Positions 16,832 through 24,634 of a stretch of DNA of 62,070 nucleotides are shown here, in pieces. The stretch lies in the NCBI GenBank assembly GCA_964435115.1, contig CAYSYM010000021.1, positions 1-62,070 on the forward strand, read 5' to 3'. The position numbers and the translations under genes were made by a program. The DNA is from CAYSYM01 sp964435115. Its GTDB lineage: Bacteria; Chloroflexota; UBA6077; CF-72. Position 1 is the stretch's first letter. Each line of letters begins with the position of its first letter. Below the pieces are notes generated by a model. It did not search any database. It was not told the origin of the DNA and worked only from the letters and a program-made list of their open reading frames with translations.

Positions 16832-16837
16832 TACGAT
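16832..16837 (+). promoter_or_regulatory. Candidate -10 hexamer for hisD
   Basis: TACGAT lies 13 bases before ATG 16851, in the same GCTACGAT context as the M16 promoter candidate. No clear -35 is present. It suggests hisD has its own promoter despite following the stressosome cassette by 115 bases. Confidence 0.4.
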
Positions 16838-16850
16838 TCGGCTGTCCCAC

Positions 16851-18224
16851 ATGCCGGCTTCAGGACTGATTCGCCGCTTCCCCACGGCTGCCGCTGCCCG
16901 CGAGGCGCTGCTGGCTGGGCGGGGCCTGGTGAGCATGGACCCAGCGGCCCTGCCCAGCGCCGTGCGCGCCGGGATCCGCGCCACCTTCGGCGAGGAGCTC
17001 GGACCGGAGGAGGTGGTGCGCCGCGTGGTCGACGACGTGCGCGCTCGGGGCGACGAGGCCGTGCGCCACTACACGCGCGCCTTCGACCAGGTGGAAGTGG
17101 CCGACCCGCGCGTACCCGAGGCAGCCATCGAGGCGGCAATCGACCGGGTGGGCCACGCGGTGATGGACGCGCTCCACGCCGCGGCGGCGCGCATCCGCGC
17201 GTTCCACGAGCACGCGAAACGGCGCTCCTGGATCGAGCACACCTCGGCCGGCGGCGCCCTGGGCCAGCTCATCCGACCGCTTGACCGGGTGGCCGTCTAC
17301 GCGCCGGGCGGGCGCGCACCGTACCCCAGCAGTGTGCTCATGGCCGCTATCCCCGCGCGCGTGGCGGGCGTGTCGGAGGTCGTGCTCGCTTCGCCGCCGG
17401 GTGGTCCGAACGGCGAGGTAGCGGACGTGCTGCTGGCGGCCGCGCGCGTGGCAGGCGTCGACGCCGTCTATCGCATGGGCGGGGCGCAGGCGATCGCGGC
17501 GCTCGCCTACGGCACGCAGCGCGTCCCGCGGGTCGACAAGATCGTCGGGCCGGGCAACGTGTTCGTCGTGCTCGCCAAGCGGCTGGTCTTCGGCGCGGTC
17601 GGCATCGAGGCGCTCCCCGGCCCGACCGAGTCGCTGATCGTGGCGGACGATTCGGCCAACCCGGCCTGGGTGGCCGCGGACCTGCTGGCTCAGGCCGAGC
17701 ACGATCCACTCGCCTCGTCGATCCTCATCACGCCCGACCACGCCCTGGCCGAGGCCGTCGACCGGGCGCTGGCCGAGCAGATGCGTCCGCTGCCGCGCCG
17801 GGCGATCGTGGAGGAATCGCTGGGCGCACGCGGCGGGATCGTCGAGACTGTGGACCTGGACGAGGCGATCCACCTCGCCAACGCCTTCGCCGGCGAGCAC
17901 CTCTGCCTCTCCGTGCACGATCCGTGGACCTGGCTCGGGCGCGTCCGCCACGCTGGCGGGGTGTTCCTGGGTGAGTGGAACGCCGAGGCGATTGGCGACT
18001 ACACGGCCGGCCCCAGCCACATCATGCCCACCGGTGGGACGGCCCGCTTCTCCTCGCCCGTCAACGTGGACGACTTCGTGAAGGTCATCTCGGTCTTCGC
18101 GCTCAGCCACGCCGACCTGCGCGCGGCCGGCCCGCCAGCGGTCACCCTGGCGCGGGCGGAAGGGCTCGAGGCGCACGCGCGCGCGGTCGAGTGCCGCCTG
18201 CAGGCGCTCCGGCCGCTGCAGTGA
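16851..18224 (+). CDS. hisD: Histidinol dehydrogenase
   Basis: This enzyme oxidises L-histidinol in two NAD-dependent steps to L-histidine, the last reaction of histidine synthesis. The product has 457 residues from ATG 16851, close to the usual ~430. Features are VAVYAPGGRAPYPSSVLM, the cofactor-binding GGAQAIAALAYGT, VDKIVGPGN, LPGPTESLIVAD, the zinc ligands in LLAQAEHDPLA, and DYTAGPSHIMPTGG with the catalytic/metal Asp and His. No other his gene is adjacent. The membrane-protein GTG overlaps its stop by four bases. Confidence 0.95.
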   Translation: MPASGLIRRFPTAAAAREALLAGRGLVSMDPAALPSAVRAGIRATFGEELGPEEVVRRVVDDVRARGDEAVRHYTRAFDQVEVADPRVPEAAIEAAIDRVGHAVMDALHAAAARIRAFHEHAKRRSWIEHTSAGGALGQLIRPLDRVAVYAPGGRAPYPSSVLMAAIPARVAGVSEVVLASPPGGPNGEVADVLLAAARVAGVDAVYRMGGAQAIAALAYGTQRVPRVDKIVGPGNVFVVLAKRLVFGAVGIEALPGPTESLIVADDSANPAWVAADLLAQAEHDPLASSILITPDHALAEAVDRALAEQMRPLPRRAIVEESLGARGGIVETVDLDEAIHLANAFAGEHLCLSVHDPWTWLGRVRHAGGVFLGEWNAEAIGDYTAGPSHIMPTGGTARFSSPVNVDDFVKVISVFALSHADLRAAGPPAVTLARAEGLEAHARAVECRLQALRPLQ

Positions 18225-18943
18225 CCGCGCCGGCCTTCGCGCTCCGGGCCACCCTGCCGCGCTTCCTCGCCGTCGTCGGCTACGCAGTGGGGATGGCCTA
18301 CGTGGAATCGGCGTCCGTCCTGTACCTGCGCACGATCTACGGGGGCGTCGACCCCGTCGGCCCGCGCAGCACGCCGTTCGACCCCCTCCCCGACTTCCTG
18401 TGGGTCGAGGTTGGGCGCGAAGCGGCCACCCTGGTCATGCTGGGCGCCGTCGGCTGGCTGGCGGGACGCGGCTGGGCAGGCCGGAGCGGGGGCTTCCTGG
18501 TCGCCTTCGGCGTGTGGGACATCTTCTACTACGTGTTCCTGTGGGTGTTCGCCGGCTGGCCGCCCAGCCTGCTGGCGCTAGACGTGCTCTTCCTGATCCC
18601 GCTCCCCTGGTGGGGCCCGGTCATCGCCCCGGTGCTCGTCGCCCTGGCGATGGTCATAGGCGGCGGACTGGCGATGGCGCGCGAGGCCGGCGATGGCCTG
18701 CCGCCGCCTGACACGCTCGCCTGGGCGCTCCTGGCCGCTGGCGCGCTCCTGGTGCTCGCGTCGTTCCTGGCGAATGCCCTGCTGGCGCTACCGGGCAGCC
18801 TGGAAGAGGCGGTGGCTGTGCGCGGCGGCGTCTTCCCGTGGGCCGTCTACCTCCTGGGGCTGGCGGCGGGCGTGGCGGGCGCCGCTCGGGCCCTCACCCG
18901 CCCGTCAGGCGCGGATCGGCGGCTCAACGCTCCTGTACCGTAA
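18221..18943 (+). CDS. Polytopic membrane protein of unknown function
   Basis: The product has 240 residues from a GTG at 18221 that overlaps the hisD stop (GTGA), so it is translationally coupled to hisD. About six hydrophobic segments are visible, with a conserved-looking PLPDFLWVEVGREAATLVML between the first and second. Tryptophan- and tyrosine-rich stretches (WDIFYYVFLWVFAGWPPS, LIPLPWWGPVIAP) follow. I do not recognise a named family; it resembles hypothetical membrane proteins with no assigned role. It ends 4 bases before the chrA GTG. Confidence 0.65.
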   Translation: MTAPAFALRATLPRFLAVVGYAVGMAYVESASVLYLRTIYGGVDPVGPRSTPFDPLPDFLWVEVGREAATLVMLGAVGWLAGRGWAGRSGGFLVAFGVWDIFYYVFLWVFAGWPPSLLALDVLFLIPLPWWGPVIAPVLVALAMVIGGGLAMAREAGDGLPPPDTLAWALLAAGALLVLASFLANALLALPGSLEEAVAVRGGVFPWAVYLLGLAAGVAGAARALTRPSGADRRLNAPVP

Positions 18944-18947
18944 GCAG

Positions 18948-20162
18948 GTGCCCGACTCCGCAGCGGACCGCTCAGTCGCCTCGGTCGTCGAGACCGGCCC
19001 ACCAGCGGGCGGTGGCAGCGGCCGCCTCCAGGAGGTGGCAGGTCTCTTCCTGAAGCTCGGCGTGATCGGCTTTGGCGGCCCCGCCGCCCACATCGCGCTG
19101 ATGCGTGACGAGGTGGTGCGACGGCGCCGCTGGCTGGACGACGCGGCCTTCCTGGACCTGCTGGGCGCGACCAACCTGATCCCCGGCCCCAACTCCACCG
19201 AGATGGCCATCCACCTCGGCTTCGTCCGCGCCGGCTGGCGGGGGCTGGTCCTCGCCGGAAGCCTGTTCATCCTGCCGGCCATGCTGATCGTCCTCGGGCT
19301 GGCCTGGGTGTACGTGCAGTTCGGCACCCTGCCGGCGGCCGTCTCATTCCTGTACGGCGTCAAGCCGGTCATCGTGGCGATCGTCCTCAACGCCGTCTGG
19401 AGCCTGGCCAGGACCGCCGTGAAAGACGCGCTGACCGGCATCGTCGGCGTCGGCGTGCTGGCGCTGTCACTGGCCGGCGCGAACGAGCTGGCGCTGCTCT
19501 TCGTCGCGGGCGCGCTGGTGGGTGTCGCTCGCACCGCGGCCGTCCGGCCCACTCGCGGCCTCATGCTCCTGGCGGCCGGGCCAGCAGCGTGGCCGGCCGC
19601 GGCGGGGCTGGCTGCCGCTGCTCCCGCAGCCTTCAGTGTCGTCCAGATGGGGCTGATCTTCCTGAAGATCGGGGCGGTCCTGTACGGCAGCGGGTACGTC
19701 TTGCTGGCGTTCCTGCGCGCCGACTTCGTCGAGCGGCTGGGCTGGCTCTCAGACCAGCAGCTGCTGGACGCGATCGCCATCGGCCAGGTCACGCCCGGGC
19801 CGGTGCTGACCACCGCCACGTTCATCGGCTTCCTCCTCGGCGGGCTGCCCGGTGGAGTGCTGGCGACCGTGGCTATCTTCCTCCCGTCGTTCGTCTTCGT
19901 CGCCGCCACCAACCCGCTCATCCCCAGGCTCAGGCAGTCGCGCTGGGCGAGCGCGGGACTGGACGGCGTCAATGTGGCGTCGCTCGGGCTGATGGCCGCG
20001 GTCACGCTCATGCTGGCACGGGCGGCGGTGGTGGACCTCGCCACGGGCACGCTGGCGGCGGCCGCGTGGGTGGGCCTGGTCCGGTTCCGGCTGACCGCCG
20101 CCTGGCTGATTGGCGCCGGCGGTGCTCTCGGGCTGGGCTATCGCCTGCTGGCCGGGGCGTGA
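18948..20162 (+). CDS. chrA: Chromate transporter, two fused CHR domains
   Basis: The product has 404 residues. Two homologous CHR halves are visible. The first has FLKLGVIGFGGPAAHIALM and NLIPGPNSTEMAIHLGF; the second, after ~residue 220, has LIFLKIGAVLYGSGYVLLAFL and AIGQVTPGPVLTTATFIGF. This is the long-chain ChrA arrangement, which exports chromate through the inner membrane in characterised members. Physiological substrates in other organisms may include sulfate-like anions. The GTG at 18948 was chosen because it follows the preceding stop by 4 bases and gives a normal-length N-terminus. Confidence 0.88.
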   Translation: MPDSAADRSVASVVETGPPAGGGSGRLQEVAGLFLKLGVIGFGGPAAHIALMRDEVVRRRRWLDDAAFLDLLGATNLIPGPNSTEMAIHLGFVRAGWRGLVLAGSLFILPAMLIVLGLAWVYVQFGTLPAAVSFLYGVKPVIVAIVLNAVWSLARTAVKDALTGIVGVGVLALSLAGANELALLFVAGALVGVARTAAVRPTRGLMLLAAGPAAWPAAAGLAAAAPAAFSVVQMGLIFLKIGAVLYGSGYVLLAFLRADFVERLGWLSDQQLLDAIAIGQVTPGPVLTTATFIGFLLGGLPGGVLATVAIFLPSFVFVAATNPLIPRLRQSRWASAGLDGVNVASLGLMAAVTLMLARAAVVDLATGTLAAAAWVGLVRFRLTAAWLIGAGGALGLGYRLLAGA

Positions 20163-20243
20163 TTGTGGAGGCAGCGGCCCGCGCGCGCCCGCCGCGCCCG
20201 GGCGGCGCCACGCGAAATCCTCGTCCAGCCCTGGCGCGTGCGC

Positions 20244-20249
20244 TAGGCT
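20244..20249 (+). promoter_or_regulatory. Candidate -10 hexamer for the CysRS-glycosyltransferase gene
   Basis: TAGGCT lies 27 bases before ATG 20277 in the 114-base gap after chrA. No -35 is apparent. It is a weak call based on spacing and similarity to the other TAnnCT boxes here. Confidence 0.3.
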
Positions 20250-20276
20250 CCTCGGTGAAGGGCGGGGCGGAGCGCA

Positions 20277-22370
20277 ATGGAACCACCCGTGGTGGTCAGG
20301 AACACCCTGGGGCGGAGGCTGACGCTCGTCGAGCCGCCTTCGGGCCGGCCGGTGCGCCTCTACACCTGCGGCCCCACCGTCTACCGGCCCGTCCACCTGG
20401 GCAACCTCCGCTCGTACCTCCTGGCAGACTGGCTGCGCCGCCTGCTGCTGGCCAGAGGCGTGGCGGTGAAGCATGTCAAGAACATCACCGACGTCGGCCA
20501 CATGCGCCAGGAGCTGCTCGACCGTGGCGAGGACAAGGTGGTGGCCGAGGCGCTGCGGGCGGGGCTGAAGCCCCATGAGATCGCCCGGCACTATACGCAG
20601 GACTTCCTGCGTGACGAGCAGCGTCTCAACATCCTCCCCGCCGACGTGTTCCCCCGGGCCACCGACCACGTGGCGCGGATGATCCGGATCGCGCAGGCGC
20701 TGGTGGAGCGCGGCTACGCCTACGAGCGCGGCGGCAACGTCTACTTCCACGTCGCGCGCTTCGCGGGCTACGGCGAACTGGGCGGTGCGACCTCGCGGGA
20801 AGGGCTCCGCCAGGAGGCGCGTGGCGAGGCCGACCCGCTGAAGGAGGACCCGCGCGACTTCGCGCTGTGGAAGGCAGCCGAGCCCGGCCGCACCGAGCTG
20901 GTGTGGCCGAGCCCCTGGGGCACGGGCTTTCCGGGCTGGCACATCGAGTGCACGGCCATGGCCACCGAGCACCTCGGCGCCCAAGTTGACCTGCACACCG
21001 GCGGCGTGGACAACATCTTTCCCCACCACGAGGACGAGCGCGCCCAGAGCGAGGCGTTCACCGGCGTGGCGCCGTTCGCGCGCGCCTGGGTGCACGGCCA
21101 GCACCTGCTGGCGGACGGCGTGAAGATGGCCAAGTCCACCGGCAACGCCTACACGCTCGACGACCTGCTGGCGCTCGGGTACGAGCCGCTGGCGTTCCGC
21201 TACCTCTGCCTGACTGCCCACTACCGCGCCCGGCTGAGCTTCACCTTCACCAGCCTGCGGGCCGCGCAGGCAGGACTGCGGCGGCTGCGCGCGCACGTGG
21301 CGCGCTGGGGAGCACCTACGGCAGGTCCGCTGAGCGAACGGGCCGAGGAGTGCCAGCGGGCGTTCTGGTCGGCGGCGGCCGCCGACCTTGCCGTACCGCG
21401 CTGCCTGGCGCTCACCTGGTCGCTGGCGCGCGGCCCGTACGCCACGGTCGCCGAGCCCGAGAAGGCGGCCCTCGCCCACGACTTCGACCGGTTGCTGGGC
21501 CTGGACCTCGGCGTGCCGCCGGCCAGGCGGCCGCCGGACCGGCTGCGGGGCGCGCTCTCCTCGCCGCGCGCGGTGCCCTCGTGGGTCGGACACCGGAGCA
21601 CGGCCGAGCTGTCGGTCAACCTGCTCGTCCAGCCGGGCGAGGACCTGGCGAGCGTCGAGCGGGCCGTGGGCAGCGCGCTGGCCCACGCGAACGGGCGCTC
21701 GCTGCAGGTGGTGGTGGTCGACTCCACCGGCTCGCCCGATGCCCACGCCAGGCTGGTTGCCCTGGCCAGCCGGGACGCTCGCGTCTCGCTCGTCTGGCTG
21801 GACCACGACGCCGGGGCTGCTGGCGGGCGGAACGCCGGCCTGCGTGCCAGCCGCGGCGAGGTGGTGGCGCTGCTGGACGCGAGCGTCGAGCTGGTGGGCG
21901 ACGCCTTTGGCCCGATCCAGGAGGCGCTGCGCGAACCCGGCGTGGGCGCAGCCGGCGCCTTCGGTCTCGTGACCGACGACATGCGCCACTACCATGAGCT
22001 GGCCGCGGACGGTAGCCATCCTCGCGAGGTCGACGCGCTCCAGGGCTACGTGCTGGCCTTCCGCCGCGCGGACCTGGCGCGCATTGGCTGGCTGGACGAG
22101 CACTACCGCTTCTACCGCAACCTCGACCTGGACCTCAGCTACCGCATCCGTGACTGCGTCGGCCGGCTGCTGAGCCTGCCGGGCCTCCCGCTCGTCCGCC
22201 ACTCGCACGCCATCTGGGAGTCGCTGGGCGCCGCGGACCGCGAGGAGCGCAGCCGCCGTAACTTCGCACGGTTTCTGAATCGCTGGGACCACCGCCGCGA
22301 CCTGCTGCGCCCGGCGGCAGCCGAGGAGGTGGCCGCCCTTACCCGGGCGCCGGCGGCGTCACACGCCTGA
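20277..22370 (+). CDS. Cysteinyl-tRNA synthetase catalytic core fused to a family 2 glycosyltransferase
   Basis: The product has 697 residues. Residues 1-~430 are a class I CysRS core: zinc ligands Cys31 (YTCGPTVY), Cys225 (WHIECTAM), His250 and Glu254 (IFPHHEDERAQ), a HIGH-type HLGN at 40-43 and KMAKS at 283-287. All catalytic elements look intact. The DALR helical part is shortened and the C-terminal anticodon-binding domain is missing. From ~443 a GT-A glycosyltransferase follows (SVNLLVQPGED, AAGGRNAGLRASRGEVVALLD, WLDEHYRFYRNLDLDLSYRIR). Its usual DxD reads DAS, so metal binding is doubtful. Possible roles are the cell's CysRS, a MshC-like ligase, or a tRNA/peptide-modifying enzyme. The start is ATG 20277. 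It converges on the HD gene. Confidence 0.85.
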   Translation: MEPPVVVRNTLGRRLTLVEPPSGRPVRLYTCGPTVYRPVHLGNLRSYLLADWLRRLLLARGVAVKHVKNITDVGHMRQELLDRGEDKVVAEALRAGLKPHEIARHYTQDFLRDEQRLNILPADVFPRATDHVARMIRIAQALVERGYAYERGGNVYFHVARFAGYGELGGATSREGLRQEARGEADPLKEDPRDFALWKAAEPGRTELVWPSPWGTGFPGWHIECTAMATEHLGAQVDLHTGGVDNIFPHHEDERAQSEAFTGVAPFARAWVHGQHLLADGVKMAKSTGNAYTLDDLLALGYEPLAFRYLCLTAHYRARLSFTFTSLRAAQAGLRRLRAHVARWGAPTAGPLSERAEECQRAFWSAAAADLAVPRCLALTWSLARGPYATVAEPEKAALAHDFDRLLGLDLGVPPARRPPDRLRGALSSPRAVPSWVGHRSTAELSVNLLVQPGEDLASVERAVGSALAHANGRSLQVVVVDSTGSPDAHARLVALASRDARVSLVWLDHDAGAAGGRNAGLRASRGEVVALLDASVELVGDAFGPIQEALREPGVGAAGAFGLVTDDMRHYHELAADGSHPREVDALQGYVLAFRRADLARIGWLDEHYRFYRNLDLDLSYRIRDCVGRLLSLPGLPLVRHSHAIWESLGAADREERSRRNFARFLNRWDHRRDLLRPAAAEEVAALTRAPAASHA

Positions 22371-22400
22371 CCGCGCGGCCCCCTCTCGGGCCCGGGTGCG

Positions 22401-23297
22401 TTAGGCGACGGTGACCGGCACCTTGCCCCGGCCGATGCCCATCGGTTCGCCGACCGGCCGGGGCATCTCGCCGCCATTCGGGGCGACCCGGCCCGCGCTC
22501 GCCAGCAGTTGCTCGTCGCGCTGCCGGTCCTCACTCGCGCCCAGGTCGCGCAGCGACTGGAGCAGCTCGTCCAGCTTGGGCACCTCGACGTACGGCTCGA
22601 GGCTGCTGCGCGCGAGCTTGGCGCTGAAGACCTCCTTCAGGTGGAAGACAGCGGCCGGGTTGTTGATGTCCACCTCGATCCGGATCGGCCGCGCTGTCCC
22701 CCGCGTGACACGTACCGCCTCCACAGCCGCGGCGGAGATGGAGTGAATGTCGATCTTCCCGGCCTCGATCGCTCGGCGCGAACGACCCTTCGTCATGTCG
22801 AGCGCGTCGGCCACCTTGACCACGCCGGCCTCGATCGTCAGCGTGCGCTCGTTCACGTGGTGGGCAAGGACCGCGTGGGCGGCCTCTGAGATAACCACGG
22901 TGAGCTGCGGCTCCTGGTAGATCGGCGGCAGCCGGCGCCGCAGCCAGTCCAGGGTGATGGGGACGCTCAGCAGCTCGTGCCGGTCGCGGTGGATCGCCAT
23001 GCCCGTGTCGTGGAACGCGATCGCCAGCAGGACGACTGCCAGCGCGTCGTCCACGCTCATCCCGTGGTCGACCACGCAGTTCGGCTTGATCCCCGCCTCG
23101 ATCAGCAGCTCGAGCAGGTGCTTCGCATGGTGCATGGCCGTCCGCACGTGGATCGGGCCGTGGTCGTTGACGGCCGCGCGCCGGGACGTGCGATTGGCGC
23201 AGTACCAGAGGGTCTGCAGCTCCAGGTCGCCGTTCATCAGCTCCACCACCTGGGCGGTCCTGGACCCGGGTGGAGCTTCGATGCCAAGTCGGATCAT
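22401..23297 (-). CDS. HD-domain metal-dependent phosphohydrolase
   Basis: The product has 298 residues from ATG 23297; an upstream extension of the frame is unsupported. The HD core is visible as IHVRTAMHHAKHLLELL and LAIAFHDTGMAIHRD, with further histidines in SEAAHAVLAHHV, giving the expected H...HD...H...D pattern. The C-terminal ~100 residues contain a beta-rich segment ending in low-complexity sequence. HD proteins of this kind hydrolyse phosphate esters or nucleotides; the substrate here is unknown. A TACACT box precedes the start by 32 bases. The gene is convergent with the CysRS fusion, 30 bases apart. Confidence 0.78.
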   Translation of the reverse strand: MIRLGIEAPPGSRTAQVVELMNGDLELQTLWYCANRTSRRAAVNDHGPIHVRTAMHHAKHLLELLIEAGIKPNCVVDHGMSVDDALAVVLLAIAFHDTGMAIHRDRHELLSVPITLDWLRRRLPPIYQEPQLTVVISEAAHAVLAHHVNERTLTIEAGVVKVADALDMTKGRSRRAIEAGKIDIHSISAAAVEAVRVTRGTARPIRIEVDINNPAAVFHLKEVFSAKLARSSLEPYVEVPKLDELLQSLRDLGASEDRQRDEQLLASAGRVAPNGGEMPRPVGEPMGIGRGKVPVTVA

Positions 23298-23329
23298 GGG
23301 TGTCTGCCCGCGGGCCGTGTGGGCAGAGC

Positions 23330-23335
23330 AGTGTA
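23330..23335 (-). promoter_or_regulatory. Candidate -10 hexamer for the HD-domain gene
   Basis: TACACT on the minus strand, in context CGCTACACTGC, lies 32 bases before ATG 23297. The same core occurs before glyA and the aminotransferase. No clear -35. Confidence 0.4.
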
Positions 23336-23473
23336 GCGAACGCCAGCACCGTGCCTGCGCCGTGGCCGCCACGCGACCCGGCTGCGAAGCCTGTGGGTTG
23401 GCTGGTTCGTGGCCATTCCGGGGCGTGCCCGAGCCTGGCGGCGCGGCACCGGCGGCCAGGACCGCCGGACCCG

Positions 23474-24469
23474 TCACTCAGCCAGGAGCAGACTGAGCAC
23501 CGGTCCACCCAGGAGCCGCTGCTGGCTCTCCTCTGAAACGCGGTAGCCCACGACCGCCGGCCAGGCGCGCACGCCGGCCTGCTCGAGGAGGCCGGCCCGC
23601 CGGCTGGCCCGCTCGATGTCCCTGAGGCCGATGGTCCAGGAGGCCTCGACGGCCAGGTAGCCCTCCTCGCCGTCGCGCCGACCGCGCACCAGGAGGTCGA
23701 TGAGCGCCAGGTCCTGCGCCTCTGCGCGCTCCAGCCGGCCCTGAGCCACGAGCCGGTCGACCAGCGCTTCGACCTCGTCGGAGCCGAGCAGGCGGGGCTG
23801 GTCGACCAGCGGCCGCAGGAGCCTCGGGGTGGTGGTCAGCAGGCCCGTCAGCTGGCCGTCCTTGAGCCCCTGGAAGTCGAGCGCGTTCCGCCGCTCGTGC
23901 TCGTCGAACCGGCCGATGAGGGCGAGTAGCCGCTCCTCGGTACTGACCTGAGCCTGGGTGAGTCGTTCGAGGGCGGCCTCGATGCGGTCCAGCCGTCCGT
24001 CGGTCCACGTCTGGGCTTCCACGAGCGCGTCCACCCGCCCCGTGAGCGCCGCGAGCTGCCCCTCAGTCCGTGCCTGGGCTTCGGCGAGCTCGGCCACGCG
24101 CGCCTCGGTCCGCTGCTGGGCTTCGGCGAGCGCGTCCACCCGCCCCGTGAGCGCCGCGAGCTGCCTCTCAGTCCGTGCCTGGGCTTCGGCGAGCTCGGCC
24201 ACGCGCGCCTCAGTCCGCTGCTGGGCTTCGGCGAGCGCGGCCACGCGCGCCTCAGTCCGCTGCTGGGCTTCGGCGAGCGCGGCCACCCGCCCCGTGAGCG
24301 CCGCGAGCTGCCCCTCGGTTCGCTGCTGGGCTTCGGCGAGTCGCCGCGCGAGCGTCGGCAGCTCCAGCAGCTCGTCAGACAGCACCAGCCGCCGCAGCTC
24401 CGCCCGCCAGTGCGGGTGCTGCTCAAGCAGACCTACGAGGTCATGGAAGTCCTCGACGGCGAATGGCAT
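23474..24469 (-). CDS. Heptad-repeat coiled-coil protein with C-terminal nuclease-like domain
   Basis: The product has 331 residues. A short N-terminal domain (HWRAELRRLVLSDELLELP) leads into ~130 residues of near-identical repeats built from LAEAQQRTEARVA and LAALTGRVDA, a long regular coiled coil. The C-terminal ~120 residues resemble the PD-(D/E)XK-like fold of DUF3782-type proteins: LALIDLLVRG, then GYLAVEASWTI, then DIERASRRAGLLEQAG. The usual ExK reads ExS, so nuclease activity is doubtful. A homologue with the same design lies at the right end of the window. Family members are common in Chloroflexota and cyanobacteria (from memory) and their role is unknown. Confidence 0.75.
   Translation of the reverse strand: MPFAVEDFHDLVGLLEQHPHWRAELRRLVLSDELLELPTLARRLAEAQQRTEGQLAALTGRVAALAEAQQRTEARVAALAEAQQRTEARVAELAEAQARTERQLAALTGRVDALAEAQQRTEARVAELAEAQARTEGQLAALTGRVDALVEAQTWTDGRLDRIEAALERLTQAQVSTEERLLALIGRFDEHERRNALDFQGLKDGQLTGLLTTTPRLLRPLVDQPRLLGSDEVEALVDRLVAQGRLERAEAQDLALIDLLVRGRRDGEEGYLAVEASWTIGLRDIERASRRAGLLEQAGVRAWPAVVGYRVSEESQQRLLGGPVLSLLLAE
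24010..24342 (-). repeat. In-frame 42/63-bp tandem repeats encoding heptads
   Basis: The word GGGCTTCGGCGAG and close variants recur at 24076, 24118, 24181, 24223, 24265 and 24328. The spacings are 42, 63, 42, 42 and 63 bases, all multiples of 21, so each unit adds whole heptads to the coiled coil. Copies are nearly identical, indicating recent expansion or ongoing homogenisation. Confidence 0.9.
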
Positions 24470-24487
24470 GCGCTGCTCCCGAGCGGA

Positions 24488-24493
24488 AGTATA
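24488..24493 (-). promoter_or_regulatory. Candidate -10 hexamer for the coiled-coil gene
   Basis: TATACT on the minus strand, five of six consensus bases, lies 18 bases before ATG 24469. No -35 match at the right distance. Confidence 0.42.
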
Positions 24494-24587
24494 GAGCCAC
24501 CGCCCCAGAGCCCTCCGAGGGACGCGCCGCGCCAGGCTGGCCGGTCGGCGCGGCGGACGGCGCTCGCGGCCGGAGTCACGATTGTGT

Positions 24588-24609
24588 CACCGCGCTACGC
24601 AGCGCGGTG
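24588..24609. promoter_or_regulatory. Perfect 9-bp inverted repeat upstream of ftsK
   Basis: The arms CACCGCGCT (24588-24596) and AGCGCGGTG (24601-24609) flank a 4-base loop in the 165-base divergent gap between the coiled-coil gene and ftsK. It sits just upstream of the ftsK -10 candidate, where a regulator could act. It could equally be a structured element without regulatory meaning. Confidence 0.4.
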
Positions 24610-24619
24610 GCGCCGCCTC

Positions 24620-24625
24620 TAGACT
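24620..24625 (+). promoter_or_regulatory. Candidate -10 hexamer for ftsK (leaderless geometry)
   Basis: TAGACT ends 9 bases before the GTG start at 24635. That spacing would place transcription initiation at or next to the start codon. The same hexamer occurs upstream of topA. Confidence 0.4.
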
Positions 24626-24634
24626 GCACCGACT

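Noticed and set aside
19749..22292. 847-codon minus-strand frame opposite chrA and the CysRS fusion
   Set aside because: It is the antisense shadow of two genes with intact catalytic motifs.
24010..24342. Regular ~42-base repeats considered as a CRISPR array
   Set aside because: There are no unique spacers; repeats are contiguous, in frame and encode heptads of a coiled coil.
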